NCBI RefSeq assembly: GCF_031456545.1
Contig: NZ_JAVDUV010000001.1
Span: forward strand, 124,001 to 188,000
Direction: 5' to 3'
DNA from: Agromyces sp. 3263
GTDB taxonomy: Bacteria > Actinomycetota > Actinomycetes > Actinomycetales > Microbacteriaceae
Length of the DNA stretch: 64,000 nt
Part shown: one piece after another, positions 25,108-35,107 of the stretch
How positions within the stretch are numbered: the stretch's first letter is position 1
Layout: every line of letters starts with the position of its first letter
Position numbers and translations under genes: made by a program
Notes under the pieces: model-generated
Seen by the model: only the letters and a program-made list of their open reading frames with translations
Told to the model about the DNA's origin: nothing
The model's database searches: none

Positions 25108-25163
25108 CCGGCGGCTTGCATCGGCGCGCCGCCGGAGCAGAGTGCGTGTGCGAGGATGCAGGG

Positions 25164-26087
25164 ATGTCCGTGACGCCGTTGCCGGGCCGTCGTCCGAGCC
25201 CCGACGACCTGCTCGTGCTGCTCGCCGTGGCGCGTGCCGGCCGGTACACGGCGGCCGCCGCAGAGCTGGGACTCAACCACACGACGATCGCGCGACGCAT
25301 CGGCGCGCTCGAGGATGCGCTCGGCGGACGCGTGCTGGCGCGCGGCGCCGCCGGCTGGGTGCTCACCCCGCTCGGGGAGCACGCGATCTCCGCGGCGGAG
25401 GGCGTCGAGCGTGCGATCGGGTCGTTGGCGCCCGGCGCACCGCGACTCTCCGGAGTGGTGCGCCTCAGCGCGACCGACGGCTTCAGCGGGTTCATCGCCG
25501 CGCACGCGATCGTCGCGGTCCGCCGCGTCCACCCCGACGTCTCGCTCGAGGTGGTCGCCGCCACGCGACGCGCAGCACAGCAGCGGGTGGGCGTCGACCT
25601 CGAGGTGGTCGTCGGGCGCCCGCACGTGCACCGCGCCGAGGCGATCCACCTCGCCGACTACGCGCTCGGGCTCTACGCGAGCCGCGACTTCCTGGAGCGG
25701 CACGGTACGCCCGCCACGACGGCGGAACTCGCCGGGGCTCCCCTGGTGTACTTCATCGAGTCGATGCTGCAGGTCGACGCCCTCGACGTGGCGCGGCGAG
25801 CGGCCCCCGACATGGTGGATGCCGTGTCGAGCACCAACGTGTACGTGCACGTCGACGCCACGCGCGCCGGCGCCGGGTTCGGGCTGCTGCCCGCGTTCCT
25901 CGCCGACCGGCACGACGACCTGGTGCGACTCTTCGCCGACGAGATCGACGAGCATCTGCCGTACTGGCTGGTCTGCCGGCCCGAGGCCTTGCGGCAGCCC
26001 ACCGTGCTGGTCTTCATCGAGGCACTGCGCGCTCGCATCGCCGCCGTCGAGCACGAACTGCTCGGCCGGCGGCGCTCGTCGGACTAG
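25164..26087 (+). CDS. LysR-family transcriptional regulator
   Basis: 307 aa. N-terminal winged helix-turn-helix (about residues 13-70: DLLVLLAVARAGRYTAAAAELGLNHTTIARRI in outline), then a periplasmic-binding-protein-like effector domain. ATG 25164 chosen; the frame is open 16 codons further upstream. The motif TTIARRIGALEDALGGRVLAR matches LysR proteins closely. No divergent partner gene, so the target is unknown. Its stop overlaps the convergent rbfA stop within CTAG at 26084-26087, so the two 3' ends share four bases. Confidence 0.9.
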   Translation: MSVTPLPGRRPSPDDLLVLLAVARAGRYTAAAAELGLNHTTIARRIGALEDALGGRVLARGAAGWVLTPLGEHAISAAEGVERAIGSLAPGAPRLSGVVRLSATDGFSGFIAAHAIVAVRRVHPDVSLEVVAATRRAAQQRVGVDLEVVVGRPHVHRAEAIHLADYALGLYASRDFLERHGTPATTAELAGAPLVYFIESMLQVDALDVARRAAPDMVDAVSSTNVYVHVDATRAGAGFGLLPAFLADRHDDLVRLFADEIDEHLPYWLVCRPEALRQPTVLVFIEALRARIAAVEHELLGRRRSSD

Positions 26088-26599
26088 CGGGGTCCGCCCG
26101 CCTCGGCGTCGTCAGCGAGGTCGGATGCCTCGTCGTCGAGCTCGTCCAGCTGGTCGAGGTCGTCGGCGTCCTCGTCGAGGTCGCGCGGCTTGACGTAGGG
26201 GTCGGCGTCGCCGGCGTACTCCGCCGTCGCGGCGAGCACGCTCGTCTCGGCGTCACGGCTGCGCGCCTCCTGCAGCAGGGACTCGATGTGCTCGGCGTTC
26301 TCGGGGATCGCGTCGGCGATGAACTCGAGCGTGGGGGTGAGCCGAGCCGTGATGTTGCGGCCCACCTCGGTGCGGAGCATCCCCGTGGCGGACTTCAGGG
26401 CGAGCGCCGAGTCGCGGCGTTCCTCCTGGGAACCGTAGACGGTGTAGAAGATGCTCGCGTGCTGCAGGTCACCGGTGACGCGCACGTCGGTGATGGTCAC
26501 GAACCCGAGGCGCGGGTCGCGCAGCCCCTTGTCGAGCCGCTTGGCCACGATCTCCTTGATGCGATCGGCCATCTTCCTGGCCCGTGCGGGATCTGCCAT
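26084..26599 (-). CDS. rbfA: ribosome-binding factor A
   Basis: Small-subunit maturation factor that binds near the 5' helix of 16S rRNA. The KH-like core covers about residues 1-115 (ARKMADRIKEIVAKRL, DPRLGFVTITDVRVTGDLQHA, and RNITARLTPTLEFIAD). An acidic tail of about 45 residues extends the protein to 171 aa, an actinobacterial feature. GGAAGG lies upstream of the ATG. It follows infB after a 150-bp gap with a large inverted repeat, an unusual interruption of a normally tight pair. Confidence 0.95.
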   Translation of the reverse strand: MADPARARKMADRIKEIVAKRLDKGLRDPRLGFVTITDVRVTGDLQHASIFYTVYGSQEERRDSALALKSATGMLRTEVGRNITARLTPTLEFIADAIPENAEHIESLLQEARSRDAETSVLAATAEYAGDADPYVKPRDLDEDADDLDQLDELDDEASDLADDAEAGGPR

Positions 26600-26663
26600 G
26601 TTTCTCTACCTTCCCTCACCCCGACCCATCGAGATGCGCCTGATGCGACATCCGGATGTTCAC

Positions 26664-26740
26664 GGGGTCCCTGGTTCTTCACTCAGGTGAATCGGGGTAG
26701 GGGTCCCCGTTCTTCACCTGAGTGAAGAACCAGGGACCCC
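26664..26740. repeat. 28-bp perfect inverted repeat with competing hairpins between infB and rbfA
   Basis: Left arm 26664-26691 and right arm 26713-26740 are perfectly complementary over 28 bp, with a 21-nt spacer. A second, overlapping fold uses 26700-26717 with 26722-26740 (GGGGTCCC plus GTTCTTCAC paired with their complements, loop CTGA). The two folds share the right arm and cannot coexist. In the direction of infB transcription the structure starts 10 nt after the infB stop. There is no U-run after it, so it is not a classical terminator. Confidence 0.85.
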
Positions 26741-26749
26741 CGGCCACGA

Positions 26750-29521
26750 TCAAGCCCGAGGCTTCTCGCGCATCTCGATGGTCTCGATCTCGTCGCCCAC
26801 CTGGATGTCGTTGAACTTGCCGAGGCCGATACCGGCTTCGAAGTCCGTGCGCACCTCGGTGACGTCGTCCTTGAAACGACGCAGCGACTCGATGGCGAGG
26901 TTGTCGCCGACGACGACGCCATCTCGGATGACGCGGGCCTTGGCGTTTCGCGTGATCGTTCCCGATCGCACGATGACACCGGCGATGTTGCCGAACTTCG
27001 AGGAGCGGAACACCTCGCGGATCTCGGCGACACCCGACTGCACCTCTTCGAACTCGGGCTTCAGCATGCCCTTCAGCGAGTTCTCGATGTCGTCGATCGC
27101 GTTGTAGATGACCGAGTAGAAGCGCACGTCGACGCCCTCGCGGGCGGCACGCTCGCGCGCCTTCACGTCGGGGCGCACATTGAACCCGATGACGATCGCG
27201 TTGTCGATCGTCGCGAGGTCGATGTCGCTCTCGGTGACGGCACCCACGCCGCGGTGGAGGATGCGCAGCTGCACGCTGTCGTCGACCTCGATCTTCATGA
27301 GCGATTCCTCGAGCGCCTCCACGGCACCCGACACGTCGCCCTTGATGATGAGGTTGAGCGCCTCGACCTTGCCCTCTTCGAGCGCACGGGTGAAGTCCTC
27401 GAGCGAGATGCGCTTGCGTGCCTTCGCCAGCTGCGCGTTGCGCTGTGCGGCTTCGCGCTTCTCGGCGATCTGACGCGCGGTGCGGTCGTCCTCGGTGACC
27501 AGGAAGGTGTCACCGGCGCGCGGGACGCTCGAGAGGCCCTGCACCTGCACGGGACGCGACGGCGTGGCCTCGAGCACGGCGTCGCCGTTCTCGTCGGCCA
27601 TTGCGCGAACGCGGCCGTAGGCCGTGCCGGCGACGATCGCGTCGCCGACCCGCAGCGAACCCGACTGGATGAGCACGGTCGCAACCGCACCGCGGCCCTT
27701 GTCGAGCTTCGCCTCGATGGCGACGCCCCGGGCGTCCTTGTTGGGGTTCGCGCGCAGGTCGAGGCCTGCGTCGGCGGTGAGGAGCACTGCGTCGAGCAGG
27801 TCCTGGATGCCGATGTTCTCGCGAGCCGACACGTCGACGAACATGACGTCGCCGCCGTACTCCTCGGCGACCAGGCCGAACTCGGTGAGCTGCTGACGCA
27901 CCTTGGCCGGGTTGGCGTCGGGCTTGTCGATCTTGTTCACCGCGACCACGATCGGCACATTGGCCGACTGCGCGTGGTTCAGGGCCTCGACCGTCTGCGG
28001 CATGATGCCGTCGTCGGCCGCGACCACGAGGATCGCGATGTCGGTCACCTGCGCACCACGGGCACGCATGGCGGTGAACGCCTCGTGGCCCGGGGTGTCG
28101 ATGAAGGTGATGGCCCGCTCGATGCCCTCATGCTCGGTGTGCACCTGGTACGCACCGATGTGCTGCGTGATGCCGCCGGCCTCGCCTGCGACGACGTTCG
28201 CGTTGCGGATGGCGTCGAGGAGTCGGGTCTTACCGTGGTCGACGTGGCCCATGACGGTGACGACCGGCGGGCGGATCTCGAGATCCTCGTCGGTCTCGTC
28301 CTCGAGCTCCTGGTCGAGGTCGATGTCGAAGCCCTCGAGGAGTTCGCGGTCCTCGTCTTCAGGCGAGACGACCTGGATCTTGTAGCCGAGTTCCTCGCCG
28401 AGCACCTGGAAGGTGGCCTCGTCGAGCGACTCCGTCGCCGTGGCCATCTCACCGAGGTGGAACAGCACGGTCACGAGCGAACCGGGGTTCGCGTCGATCT
28501 TGTCGGCGAAGTCCGAGATGGACGCGCCACGACGCAGCCGGATGACGGTGTTGCCGTCGCCGCGGGGCACGCTCACGCCGCCGAGCGACGGAGCCTCCCG
28601 CATCTCGAATTCCTGGCGCTTCGTGCGCTTCGACTTGCGGGCCTTGCTCTTGCCGCCACCGCGGCCGAAGGCACCGGCCGTGCCGCCGCCGGGTCCACGA
28701 CCACGACCGCCGCCGCCCGCGGGACGCGGGCCGCCGAAGCCGGTGCCGGGAGCACCGCCGGGGCGCTGGAAGCCACCGCCGCCACCGGGACGGGCGCCGG
28801 CGCCTGCACCGGCGCCGCCGGGGCGCTGGAAGCCGCCGCCGGGACGACCGCCGGCACCCGCGGGACGCGGGGCGCCGGGACGCGGCGATCCGGGTCGGGG
28901 AGCCTGCGGGCGCGGGATGTTGCCCGGGGACGGGCGCTGGCCCATGCCCTGCGAGCTCGAGAAGGGGTTGTTGCCCGGGCGCGGCTGGGCCGGGCGCGAG
29001 CCCATGCCCTGCGAGCTCGAGAACGGGTTGTTGCCGGGGCGCGGCGCGTTGGGCCGCGGAGCCGGACGCGGGATGGCGGCGCCGGGCTTGGGACCGGCGG
29101 CACCGGGCGTCGCGACATCCGATGCGGCGGGTGCGGCGGGCGCCTCGGCCGGCTTGGCGGCGGCCTGGGCGGCCTTCTCCTCGGCCTGCGCCTGGCGCTC
29201 GGCGACCGTCATCGGCACGTCGGCGACGGGCACGTCGGCCGCGGGAGCGGCGGGCTCTGCGGGAGCAGCAGCGGGCTTCGGCGCGGGCTTGGGGCCCGGC
29301 TTCACCGCAGCAGCAGCGGGCTTCGCCGGCGCGGCGGGTGCCCCGTTTGAGGCGGCGCCTGCCGCCTCGAGGGCGGCCTTCAGGCGGCGCGCGACGGGGG
29401 GTTCGATGGACGACGAGGGTCCCTTGACGTACTCGCCCATCTCCTTGAGCTTCTCAAGGGCGATCTTGCTGTCGACACCGAGTTCGGATGCGATCTCGTG
29501 TACGCGTGGTTTGGCAGCCAC
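26750..29521 (-). CDS. infB: translation initiation factor IF-2
   Basis: GTPase that places initiator tRNA on the ribosome. 923 aa from the GTG at 29521 ([18 protein letters not shown] is the actinobacterial start), with AGGAGAG just upstream. Order: N-terminal IF2N helix; a long Ala/Pro then Gly/Arg/Pro-rich linker (about residues 60-310) with a 14-residue direct repeat [14 protein letters not shown]; second IF2N region; G domain ([20 protein letters not shown]); domains II-IV. The frame is open to 29566. Third gene of nusA-ylxR-infB-rbfA. Confidence 0.97.
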   Translation of the reverse strand: MAAKPRVHEIASELGVDSKIALEKLKEMGEYVKGPSSSIEPPVARRLKAALEAAGAASNGAPAAPAKPAAAAVKPGPKPAPKPAAAPAEPAAPAADVPVADVPMTVAERQAQAEEKAAQAAAKPAEAPAAPAASDVATPGAAGPKPGAAIPRPAPRPNAPRPGNNPFSSSQGMGSRPAQPRPGNNPFSSSQGMGQRPSPGNIPRPQAPRPGSPRPGAPRPAGAGGRPGGGFQRPGGAGAGAGARPGGGGGFQRPGGAPGTGFGGPRPAGGGGRGRGPGGGTAGAFGRGGGKSKARKSKRTKRQEFEMREAPSLGGVSVPRGDGNTVIRLRRGASISDFADKIDANPGSLVTVLFHLGEMATATESLDEATFQVLGEELGYKIQVVSPEDEDRELLEGFDIDLDQELEDETDEDLEIRPPVVTVMGHVDHGKTRLLDAIRNANVVAGEAGGITQHIGAYQVHTEHEGIERAITFIDTPGHEAFTAMRARGAQVTDIAILVVAADDGIMPQTVEALNHAQSANVPIVVAVNKIDKPDANPAKVRQQLTEFGLVAEEYGGDVMFVDVSARENIGIQDLLDAVLLTADAGLDLRANPNKDARGVAIEAKLDKGRGAVATVLIQSGSLRVGDAIVAGTAYGRVRAMADENGDAVLEATPSRPVQVQGLSSVPRAGDTFLVTEDDRTARQIAEKREAAQRNAQLAKARKRISLEDFTRALEEGKVEALNLIIKGDVSGAVEALEESLMKIEVDDSVQLRILHRGVGAVTESDIDLATIDNAIVIGFNVRPDVKARERAAREGVDVRFYSVIYNAIDDIENSLKGMLKPEFEEVQSGVAEIREVFRSSKFGNIAGVIVRSGTITRNAKARVIRDGVVVGDNLAIESLRRFKDDVTEVRTDFEAGIGLGKFNDIQVGDEIETIEMREKPRA

Positions 29522-29607
29522 TTCTCTCCTGTTCCGGGCCCACCCCGAAACAGGGCGGACCATCAATGGCGGACGGGTCTCATTTCGAGCCGCTCATGAG
29601 TTGTCCA

Positions 29608-29853
29608 TTAGCCGTTCAGCCTGTTCTCTACGTTGCTGGTGTCCACCTCGCCGCGGATGCGGAGTGCGCGTCCGAAGGCGCGTCGCCGCACGGCGAGCCG
29701 GTAGCACTCGAGCGTCGGATGCAACCACGCACCCCTGCCCGGAAGCACGGCCGAGGCATCGGCCACGACGTGGGAATTCTGGGAGACGACCCTCAGAAGT
29801 GAGGACCGCGGGGCGCGCGAACGGCATCCGATGCACGTTCTGACGGGTTCCAT
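29608..29853 (-). CDS. YlxR family RNA-binding protein (DUF448)
   Basis: 81 aa. The family signature RTCIGCRSRAPRSSLLRVV opens the protein, followed by PGRGAWLHPTLECYRLAVRRRAFGRALR. Basic, probably binds RNA and associates with transcription or translation components; homologues sit between nusA and infB, as here. The gap to nusA (43 bp) has a short GC hairpin. Confidence 0.92.
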   Translation of the reverse strand: MEPVRTCIGCRSRAPRSSLLRVVSQNSHVVADASAVLPGRGAWLHPTLECYRLAVRRRAFGRALRIRGEVDTSNVENRLNG

Positions 29854-29896
29854 CCTACACCTCTGGGCTGGGAGCCCGCCGACGCGGGCCCGGGGC

Positions 29897-30895
29897 TCAG
29901 TTCGACTCGAGGATCGAGTCGGGCTGGATGTCGATCTTCGCGCCCGTGAGCTTGGCGGCGAGTCGGGCGTTCTGGCCCTCCTTGCCGATCGCGAGCGAAA
30001 GCTGGTAGTCGGGCACGAGCGCGCGAACGGCTCGCGTCGACTCGTCGATGACGTAGGCGCTGGTCACCTTGGCCGGCGACAGCGCGCTCGCGACGAAGGT
30101 GGCGAGGTCGTCGGACCAGTCGACGATGTCGATCTTCTCCGAGCCGAGCTCGGCGGTCACCGCGCGCACGCGCTGGCCGAGTTCGCCGATCGCCGCGCCC
30201 TTGGCGTTGACGCCGGGCTGGTTCGCACGCACGGCGATCTTGGTGCGGTGCCCGGCCTCGCGGGCGAGCGACACGATCTCGACGACACCCGAGGCGATCT
30301 CGGGCACCTCGAGCGCGAAGAGCTTGCGCACGAGTGCGGGGTGGGTGCGGGACACCGTGATCGAGGGGCCCTTCTGGCCCTTCGAGACGCTCGTCACGTA
30401 GACGCGGATGCGCTGCCCGTGGGGATACTCCTCGCCGGGCACCTGCTCCTCGGGCGGGAGGATCGCCTCGACGGTGCCGAGGTCGATGTGCACCATGCGC
30501 GGGTTGGGACCCTGCTGGATGATACCCGCGACGATGTCGCCCTCGCGCCCCCGGAACTCGCCGAGCACGGCGTCGTCGGCCAGGTCGCGCAGGCGCTGGT
30601 TGATGACCTGCTTCGCGGCGAAGGCGGCGATGCGGCCGAAGTCGCTGGGGCTGTCCTCCACCTCGCCGATGACGTTGTCGTCCTCGTCGAGCTCGGGGAT
30701 GTAGACCGACACGTGGCCGGTCTTGCGGTCGAGGTGGGCGCGGGCGCCGCTCGGGTTCGCGTGGCCGTGCTGGCCGGGGTTGGTGTGCTTCAAGTAGGCC
30801 ATGAGGATCGCCTGCTCGATGATCTCCACCAGTTCGTCGAACGGGATCTCCTTTTCGCGCTCCATCATGCGGAGCACGCTGAGGTCGATGTCCAC
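29897..30895 (-). CDS. nusA: transcription termination/antitermination factor NusA
   Basis: 332 aa: N-terminal polymerase-binding domain (MMEREKEIPFDELVEIIEQAI), S1 domain around GDIVAGIIQQGPNPRMVHIDLG, then KH1 (KGQKGPSITVSRTHPALVRKLF) and KH2 (SLAIGKEGQNARLAAKLTGAKIDI in outline). No C-terminal acidic repeats, as usual in actinobacteria. GTG start with GAGGAGG 5-6 nt upstream; a possible -10 TACGGT lies at 30953-30958, giving a leader of about 50 nt. rimP, usually just upstream, is absent here; a divergent DUF1206 gene occupies the place. Confidence 0.96.
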   Translation of the reverse strand: MDIDLSVLRMMEREKEIPFDELVEIIEQAILMAYLKHTNPGQHGHANPSGARAHLDRKTGHVSVYIPELDEDDNVIGEVEDSPSDFGRIAAFAAKQVINQRLRDLADDAVLGEFRGREGDIVAGIIQQGPNPRMVHIDLGTVEAILPPEEQVPGEEYPHGQRIRVYVTSVSKGQKGPSITVSRTHPALVRKLFALEVPEIASGVVEIVSLAREAGHRTKIAVRANQPGVNAKGAAIGELGQRVRAVTAELGSEKIDIVDWSDDLATFVASALSPAKVTSAYVIDESTRAVRALVPDYQLSLAIGKEGQNARLAAKLTGAKIDIQPDSILESN

Positions 30896-31042
30896 GCCGG
30901 CCTCCTCTATTCAGCTCTCAGTGCCGCTTCCCCTCGGAGCGGACGACTCTCTACCGTAGCGGATGTCACGAGGCACGTCATCCGCGGCCATACCGCTTCG
31001 TCGCCGCAGCGCAAGGGGGCGAACGCGCGTGCCCTCCGTCGA

Positions 31043-31048
31043 TACGCT
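31043..31048 (+). promoter_or_regulatory. -10 element, leaderless promoter of the DUF1206 gene
   Basis: TACGCT, 6 nt before the ATG at 31055. Confidence 0.5.
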
Positions 31049-31054
31049 GTGCCG

Positions 31055-31864
31055 ATGGAACCCGAAACCATCAAGGAGACCGCGAGCGCCGCCCAGAGCT
31101 CGCGTCCCTTCAGAGCCCTCGCCCGCATCGGCTACGTCGTGCTGGGCATCGTGCACCTCATCATCGGCGTGATCGCGATCTCGGTCGCCGTCGGCCCGGG
31201 CGGCGGCGAGGCGGACCAGAGCGGCGCCATGGAGCAGATCGCTCGTCTCCCGTTCGGCGTCGTCGTGCTGTGGGTCATCGTGCTGGGCCTCGCCGCCCTG
31301 GGCATCTGGCAGGTCGCCGAGGCCCTGCTCGAGCGCGACTCGGACGCGAAGAAGAAGTGGGGACGCCGCATCAAGGAACTCGGCACCGCCGTGGCCTACT
31401 TCGCCATCGGCGCGACCGCACTCGTCTACGCGCTCGGCGGCCGGTCCGACTCTTCGGAGTCGAGCACGACGATGAGCGCGCAGCTCCTCGCCGCCCCCGG
31501 CGGGATCCTCGTGCTCGTGCTCATCGGACTGGTCGTGCTCGGCATCGGCGTCGCCTTCATCGTCCGCGGCATCCGGAAGGACTTCGCGAAGCAGCTGTCG
31601 CTGCCGGCCGGCAAGGCGGGAGACGGCATCCGCATGTTCGGCACGGTCGGCTATGTCGCCAAGGGCATCGCCGTCGCGGTCGTGGGCGTGCTGTTCGTCG
31701 TCGCGGCGTTCACCCACGATCCCGAGAAGGCCGGTGGCCTCGATTCCGCCCTGAAGAGCCTCGCGGCCCTGCCGTTCGGCCAGATCATCCTCTGGCTGGT
31801 CGGAGCCGGACTCGTGATCTACGGCGTCTACTGCTTCGCACGGGCGCGCTACGCCAGACTCTGA
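31055..31864 (+). CDS. DUF1206 membrane protein
   Basis: 269 aa with six hydrophobic helices in three similar two-helix units, the DUF1206 pattern: each unit starts with a small basic segment and a YVVLGIVH, YFAIGATA or YVAKGIAVAV helix. Function unknown; integral to the cytoplasmic membrane. Start chosen by the TACGCT-N6-ATG signal. It is divergent from nusA and converges with proS (3-bp gap). Confidence 0.92.
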   Translation: MEPETIKETASAAQSSRPFRALARIGYVVLGIVHLIIGVIAISVAVGPGGGEADQSGAMEQIARLPFGVVVLWVIVLGLAALGIWQVAEALLERDSDAKKKWGRRIKELGTAVAYFAIGATALVYALGGRSDSSESSTTMSAQLLAAPGGILVLVLIGLVVLGIGVAFIVRGIRKDFAKQLSLPAGKAGDGIRMFGTVGYVAKGIAVAVVGVLFVVAAFTHDPEKAGGLDSALKSLAALPFGQIILWLVGAGLVIYGVYCFARARYARL

Positions 31865-31867
31865 GCG

Positions 31868-33634
31868 TCAGCCGGCGAGCGTCGCCACGACGTCGTCGAT
31901 CGGCACCGAGACCCGGTCACCCGTGGCCCGGTCCCACACCTCGACGACACCGTCGGCGACGCCGCGGCCGGCGATGACGATCTTCGGCACGCCGATGAGC
32001 TCGGCGTCGCCGAACTTCACCCCGGGCGACACCTTCGGACGGTCGTCGTACAGCACCTCGTAGCCGGCGGTCTCGAGCGCGGCCGTGATGGACTCGGCCG
32101 CCTCGAACACGCTGTCGTCCTTGCCGGTGGCGAGCACGTGCACGTCGAACGGCGCGATCGACGCGGGCCAGATCAGCCCCTTCTCGTCGTGGTGGCCCTC
32201 GGCGATGATCGCGAGGATGCGCGTCACGCCGATGCCGTACGAGCCCATCGTCACGGTCACGAGCTTGCCGTTCTCGTCGAGCACCTTCAGGCCGAGCGCC
32301 TCGGCGTACTTGCGGCCGAGCTGGAACACGTGGCCGATCTCGACGCCGCGCGCGAGCTCCACCGGTCCGGAGCCGTCGGGCGCGGGGTCGCCCTCGCGCA
32401 CGTCGGCGGCCTCCACGACGCCGTCCGCGACGAAGTCACGGCCGGCGACGAGCCCGAACACGTGCTTCTGGTCGAGGTTGGCGCCCGTGATCCACTCGGT
32501 GCCGTCGACGACCCGCGGGTCGACGACGAAGCGGATGCCGGTGGCCGACTCCTCCCCGAGCACCGCGCCGTCGGGCGACCACGGCCCGATGTAGCCCTTC
32601 ACAAGACCGGGGTGCTTCGCGAAGTCGGCCTCCGTCGCCGCCTCGACCTCGGCAGGAGCGAACGCCACCTCGACGCGCTTCATCTCGACGTCGCGATCGC
32701 CGGGCAGGCCGACCACGACGAGCTCCCGGGTGCCGTCGAGGTGCACGAGCGCGAGCACCACGTTCTTCAGCGTGTCGGCCGCGGTCCACGCACGACCGTC
32801 GGGCCGGGGGTACTCGGCATTGGCGAGATCGACGAGGGTCGCGATCGTGGGGGTGTTCGGCGAGTCGAGGATGGCGGGCTCGGGCAGCCCTTCGAAGGGG
32901 ACGGGCTCGGGTGCCGTCGTCGTGTACGCCTCCACGTTGGCGGCGTACCCACCCGCCGATCGCACGAACGTGTCCTCGCCGATGGGGCTCGGATGCAGGA
33001 ACTCCTCGCTCTTCGAGCCGCCCATCGCCCCGGCATCCGCATCGACGATCACGTAGTCGAGGCCGAGCCGGGCGAAGATGCGCTCGTAGGCGTCGCGCTG
33101 CGCCTGGTAGCTCGCGTCGAGGCCCTCGTCGCTCGCGTCGAACGAGTAGGCGTCCTTCATCGTGAACTCGCGACCGCGCAGGAGGCCGGCCCGGGGGCGG
33201 GCCTCGTCTCGGTACTTGTCCTGGATCTGGTAGATCGTCAGGGGCAGGTCCTTGTACGACCCGTAGAGGTCCTTCACCAGCAGCGTGAAGACCTCTTCGT
33301 GGGTCGGTGCCAGCAGGTAGTCGGCGCCCTTGCGGTCCTGCAGGCGGAAGATCCCGTCGCCGTACTCGGTCCAGCGGTTCGTGACCTCGTAGGGCTCTCG
33401 CGGCAGCAGCGCGGGGAAGTGCACCTCGTGTGCGCCGGCGGCCGTCATCTCCTCGCGGATGATCTGCTCGATCCTGGCCTTGACGCGAAGGCCGATCGGC
33501 AGCCACGCGAACACGCCCGGAGCCTGTCGACGGATGTAGCCCGCGCGCACGAGCAGCCGGTGGCTGGCCACCTCGGCGTCGGCGGGGTCTTCACGGAGCG
33601 TGCGGAGGAAGTAGTTCGAAAGGCGTGTGGGCAC
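31868..33634 (-). CDS. proS: prolyl-tRNA synthetase
   Basis: Class II synthetase charging tRNA-Pro, 588 aa, bacterial ProRS architecture: catalytic core with motif 1 ([20 protein letters not shown]), motif 2 ([24 protein letters not shown] in outline), an inserted editing domain of about 180 residues, motif 3 ([10 protein letters not shown]), then the anticodon-binding domain ([27 protein letters not shown]). GTG at 33634 set by a consensus-like TAGAAT 6 nt upstream, so the mRNA should be leaderless. Confidence 0.96.
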   Translation of the reverse strand: MPTRLSNYFLRTLREDPADAEVASHRLLVRAGYIRRQAPGVFAWLPIGLRVKARIEQIIREEMTAAGAHEVHFPALLPREPYEVTNRWTEYGDGIFRLQDRKGADYLLAPTHEEVFTLLVKDLYGSYKDLPLTIYQIQDKYRDEARPRAGLLRGREFTMKDAYSFDASDEGLDASYQAQRDAYERIFARLGLDYVIVDADAGAMGGSKSEEFLHPSPIGEDTFVRSAGGYAANVEAYTTTAPEPVPFEGLPEPAILDSPNTPTIATLVDLANAEYPRPDGRAWTAADTLKNVVLALVHLDGTRELVVVGLPGDRDVEMKRVEVAFAPAEVEAATEADFAKHPGLVKGYIGPWSPDGAVLGEESATGIRFVVDPRVVDGTEWITGANLDQKHVFGLVAGRDFVADGVVEAADVREGDPAPDGSGPVELARGVEIGHVFQLGRKYAEALGLKVLDENGKLVTVTMGSYGIGVTRILAIIAEGHHDEKGLIWPASIAPFDVHVLATGKDDSVFEAAESITAALETAGYEVLYDDRPKVSPGVKFGDAELIGVPKIVIAGRGVADGVVEVWDRATGDRVSVPIDDVVATLAG

Positions 33635-33640
33635 CCGACG

Positions 33641-33646
33641 ATTCTA
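33641..33646 (-). promoter_or_regulatory. -10 element, leaderless promoter of proS
   Basis: TAGAAT on the minus strand, 6 nt before the GTG at 33634; close to the sigma-A consensus. Confidence 0.65.
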
Positions 33647-33782
33647 GTGAGCACCGCGCGAGTGCCGAATGGCGCGATGGCGACCCGCGCGCCGGCTATC
33701 GCTCCCCCGGGCGCGGGTCAAGCCCGGTGACACGCCCCACGGCGCTTCCTACGGTGGAGGCAGACCGAGCGAGGGAGCTGGA

Positions 33783-34862
33783 ATGACGATCACCGCGGAG
33801 CCTGGACGCGACACCACGACGAGCGGTGCTCCGGATCCGGTCTCCCCGATGCGGCCGATGGCGCTGCCGAGCCCGCGTGGCACGGTGAGTGAGCAGCTCC
33901 TACGACTCCTCACCGGTCCCCGGCAGATGCCCCTCCAGCGGCTCGCGGATGCCACCAGCGAGTCGCTCGCGGCATCCGACGACGTGCTCGCCGACGACGA
34001 CCTGCAGCTGACGCTGTTCCTCATGTACGAGCTGCACTACGGCGGCCTCGGGGGCGTGTCGGACGCCTGGGAGTGGGACCCGCGCCTCCTGGCCGTGCGC
34101 GAGACGATCGAGCACGCATTCGAGTCCGCCCTGCGAGCCGCGGTGCCGCAGCCGGTCGCCACGCGCGACGTCCCCGAGGCGTTGTTCGCCCTCGTCGAGG
34201 CCGACGACGGCCCGAGCCTGTCGGCATTCGTGGAACGCGACGCCACGTCGGAGCAGGTGCTCGAGATCCTCGCCTGCCGCACGATCTACACGCTGAAGGA
34301 GGCGGACCCGCACAGCTGGGCCATTCCCCGGCTGCACGCTCGCGCCAAGGCGGCCCTCGTCGAGATCCAGGCCGACGAGTACGGCGGCGGCCGGCCCGAG
34401 CGACTCCACGCGACGATCTTCGCGAACGCGCTGCGCGGGGCGGGACTCGACGATCGCTACGGCGCGTACGCCGACCACGTACCCGTCGAGGTCTACACCT
34501 CGATGAACCTGATGTCGTTCTTCGGACTCCACCGGCGCCTGCGCGGCGCGATCGTCGGCCACCTCGCCGCCTACGAGATGACGTCGTCGCTGCCCTGCCG
34601 TGCGTACGCGAAGGGCCTCCGGCGGCTCGGCTTCGGCGCCGAGGTCACCGACTACTTCGACGAGCACGTCGAAGCGGATGCCGTGCACGAGCAGCTCGCC
34701 GCGCGGGACCTCGCCGGCTCGCTCGCCGAGGACGAGCCGCAGCTCGCGAACGACATCCTCTTCGGGGCGGCGGCCTGCCTGGCCATCGACGGTCGCCTCT
34801 GGGGAGGCCTGCGCGACCGATTCGAGCGCGGCGAGTCGGCGCTGAGGAGGCCGCTGCCGTGA
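33783..34862 (+). CDS. iron-containing redox enzyme family protein (heme-oxygenase-like diiron fold)
   Basis: 359 aa, all-helical. Signature blocks of the heme-oxygenase-like diiron oxidase/oxygenase superfamily: MYELHYGG (about 81-88), EADPHSWAIPRLHARAK, VEIQADEYGGGRPE and the late HLAAYEMTSS, carrying the Glu/His/Asp residues expected to hold two irons. Members oxidise or cleave small amino-acid-like or fatty substrates; the substrate here is unknown. ATG with GGAG upstream. Its stop overlaps the CDGSH gene (GTGA), which overlaps the M20 gene, so all three are probably made together. Confidence 0.88.
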   Translation: MTITAEPGRDTTTSGAPDPVSPMRPMALPSPRGTVSEQLLRLLTGPRQMPLQRLADATSESLAASDDVLADDDLQLTLFLMYELHYGGLGGVSDAWEWDPRLLAVRETIEHAFESALRAAVPQPVATRDVPEALFALVEADDGPSLSAFVERDATSEQVLEILACRTIYTLKEADPHSWAIPRLHARAKAALVEIQADEYGGGRPERLHATIFANALRGAGLDDRYGAYADHVPVEVYTSMNLMSFFGLHRRLRGAIVGHLAAYEMTSSLPCRAYAKGLRRLGFGAEVTDYFDEHVEADAVHEQLAARDLAGSLAEDEPQLANDILFGAAACLAIDGRLWGGLRDRFERGESALRRPLP

Positions 34863-35107
34863 GCGCCGAGGCATCCGCCCGCCCCGTCTCGATCACGGCG
34901 TGTCCCGACGGGCCGCTCCTCGTCCGCGGCGACCTGCAGCTGTTCGACGATGACGGACAGCCGGTGCGGCCGAATCGACGGACGTTCGCGCTGTGCCGCT
35001 GCGGCGCCTCGGCGATCCGCCCGTTCTGCGACGGCTCCCACAAGCTCGTCGGCTTCCGCACGAGTCCTCCGTCGCGGACGCCCGCCGTCACCTTCGACGA
35101 GGCGTGA
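34859..35107 (+). CDS. CDGSH iron-sulfur domain protein
   Basis: 82 aa. The full motif CRCGASAIRPFCDGSH (Cys-x-Cys-x2-Ser-x3-Pro-x-Cys-Asp-Gly-Ser-His) ligates a [2Fe-2S] cluster through three Cys and one His. The N-terminal half is beta-like and not a transmembrane anchor, so it is soluble. GTG start overlapping the previous stop by 4 nt; the stop overlaps the next ATG (TGATG). It is well placed to feed electrons to the diiron enzyme upstream, an inference from gene order. Confidence 0.93.
   Translation: MSAEASARPVSITACPDGPLLVRGDLQLFDDDGQPVRPNRRTFALCRCGASAIRPFCDGSHKLVGFRTSPPSRTPAVTFDEA

Noticed and set aside
28940..29019. CRISPR-like repeat inside infB
   Set aside because: It is only two copies of a 14-residue peptide repeat in the Pro/Gly linker of IF-2.
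27254..29350. 698-aa plus-strand open frame across infB
   Set aside because: Shadow of infB with no start signal or domain.
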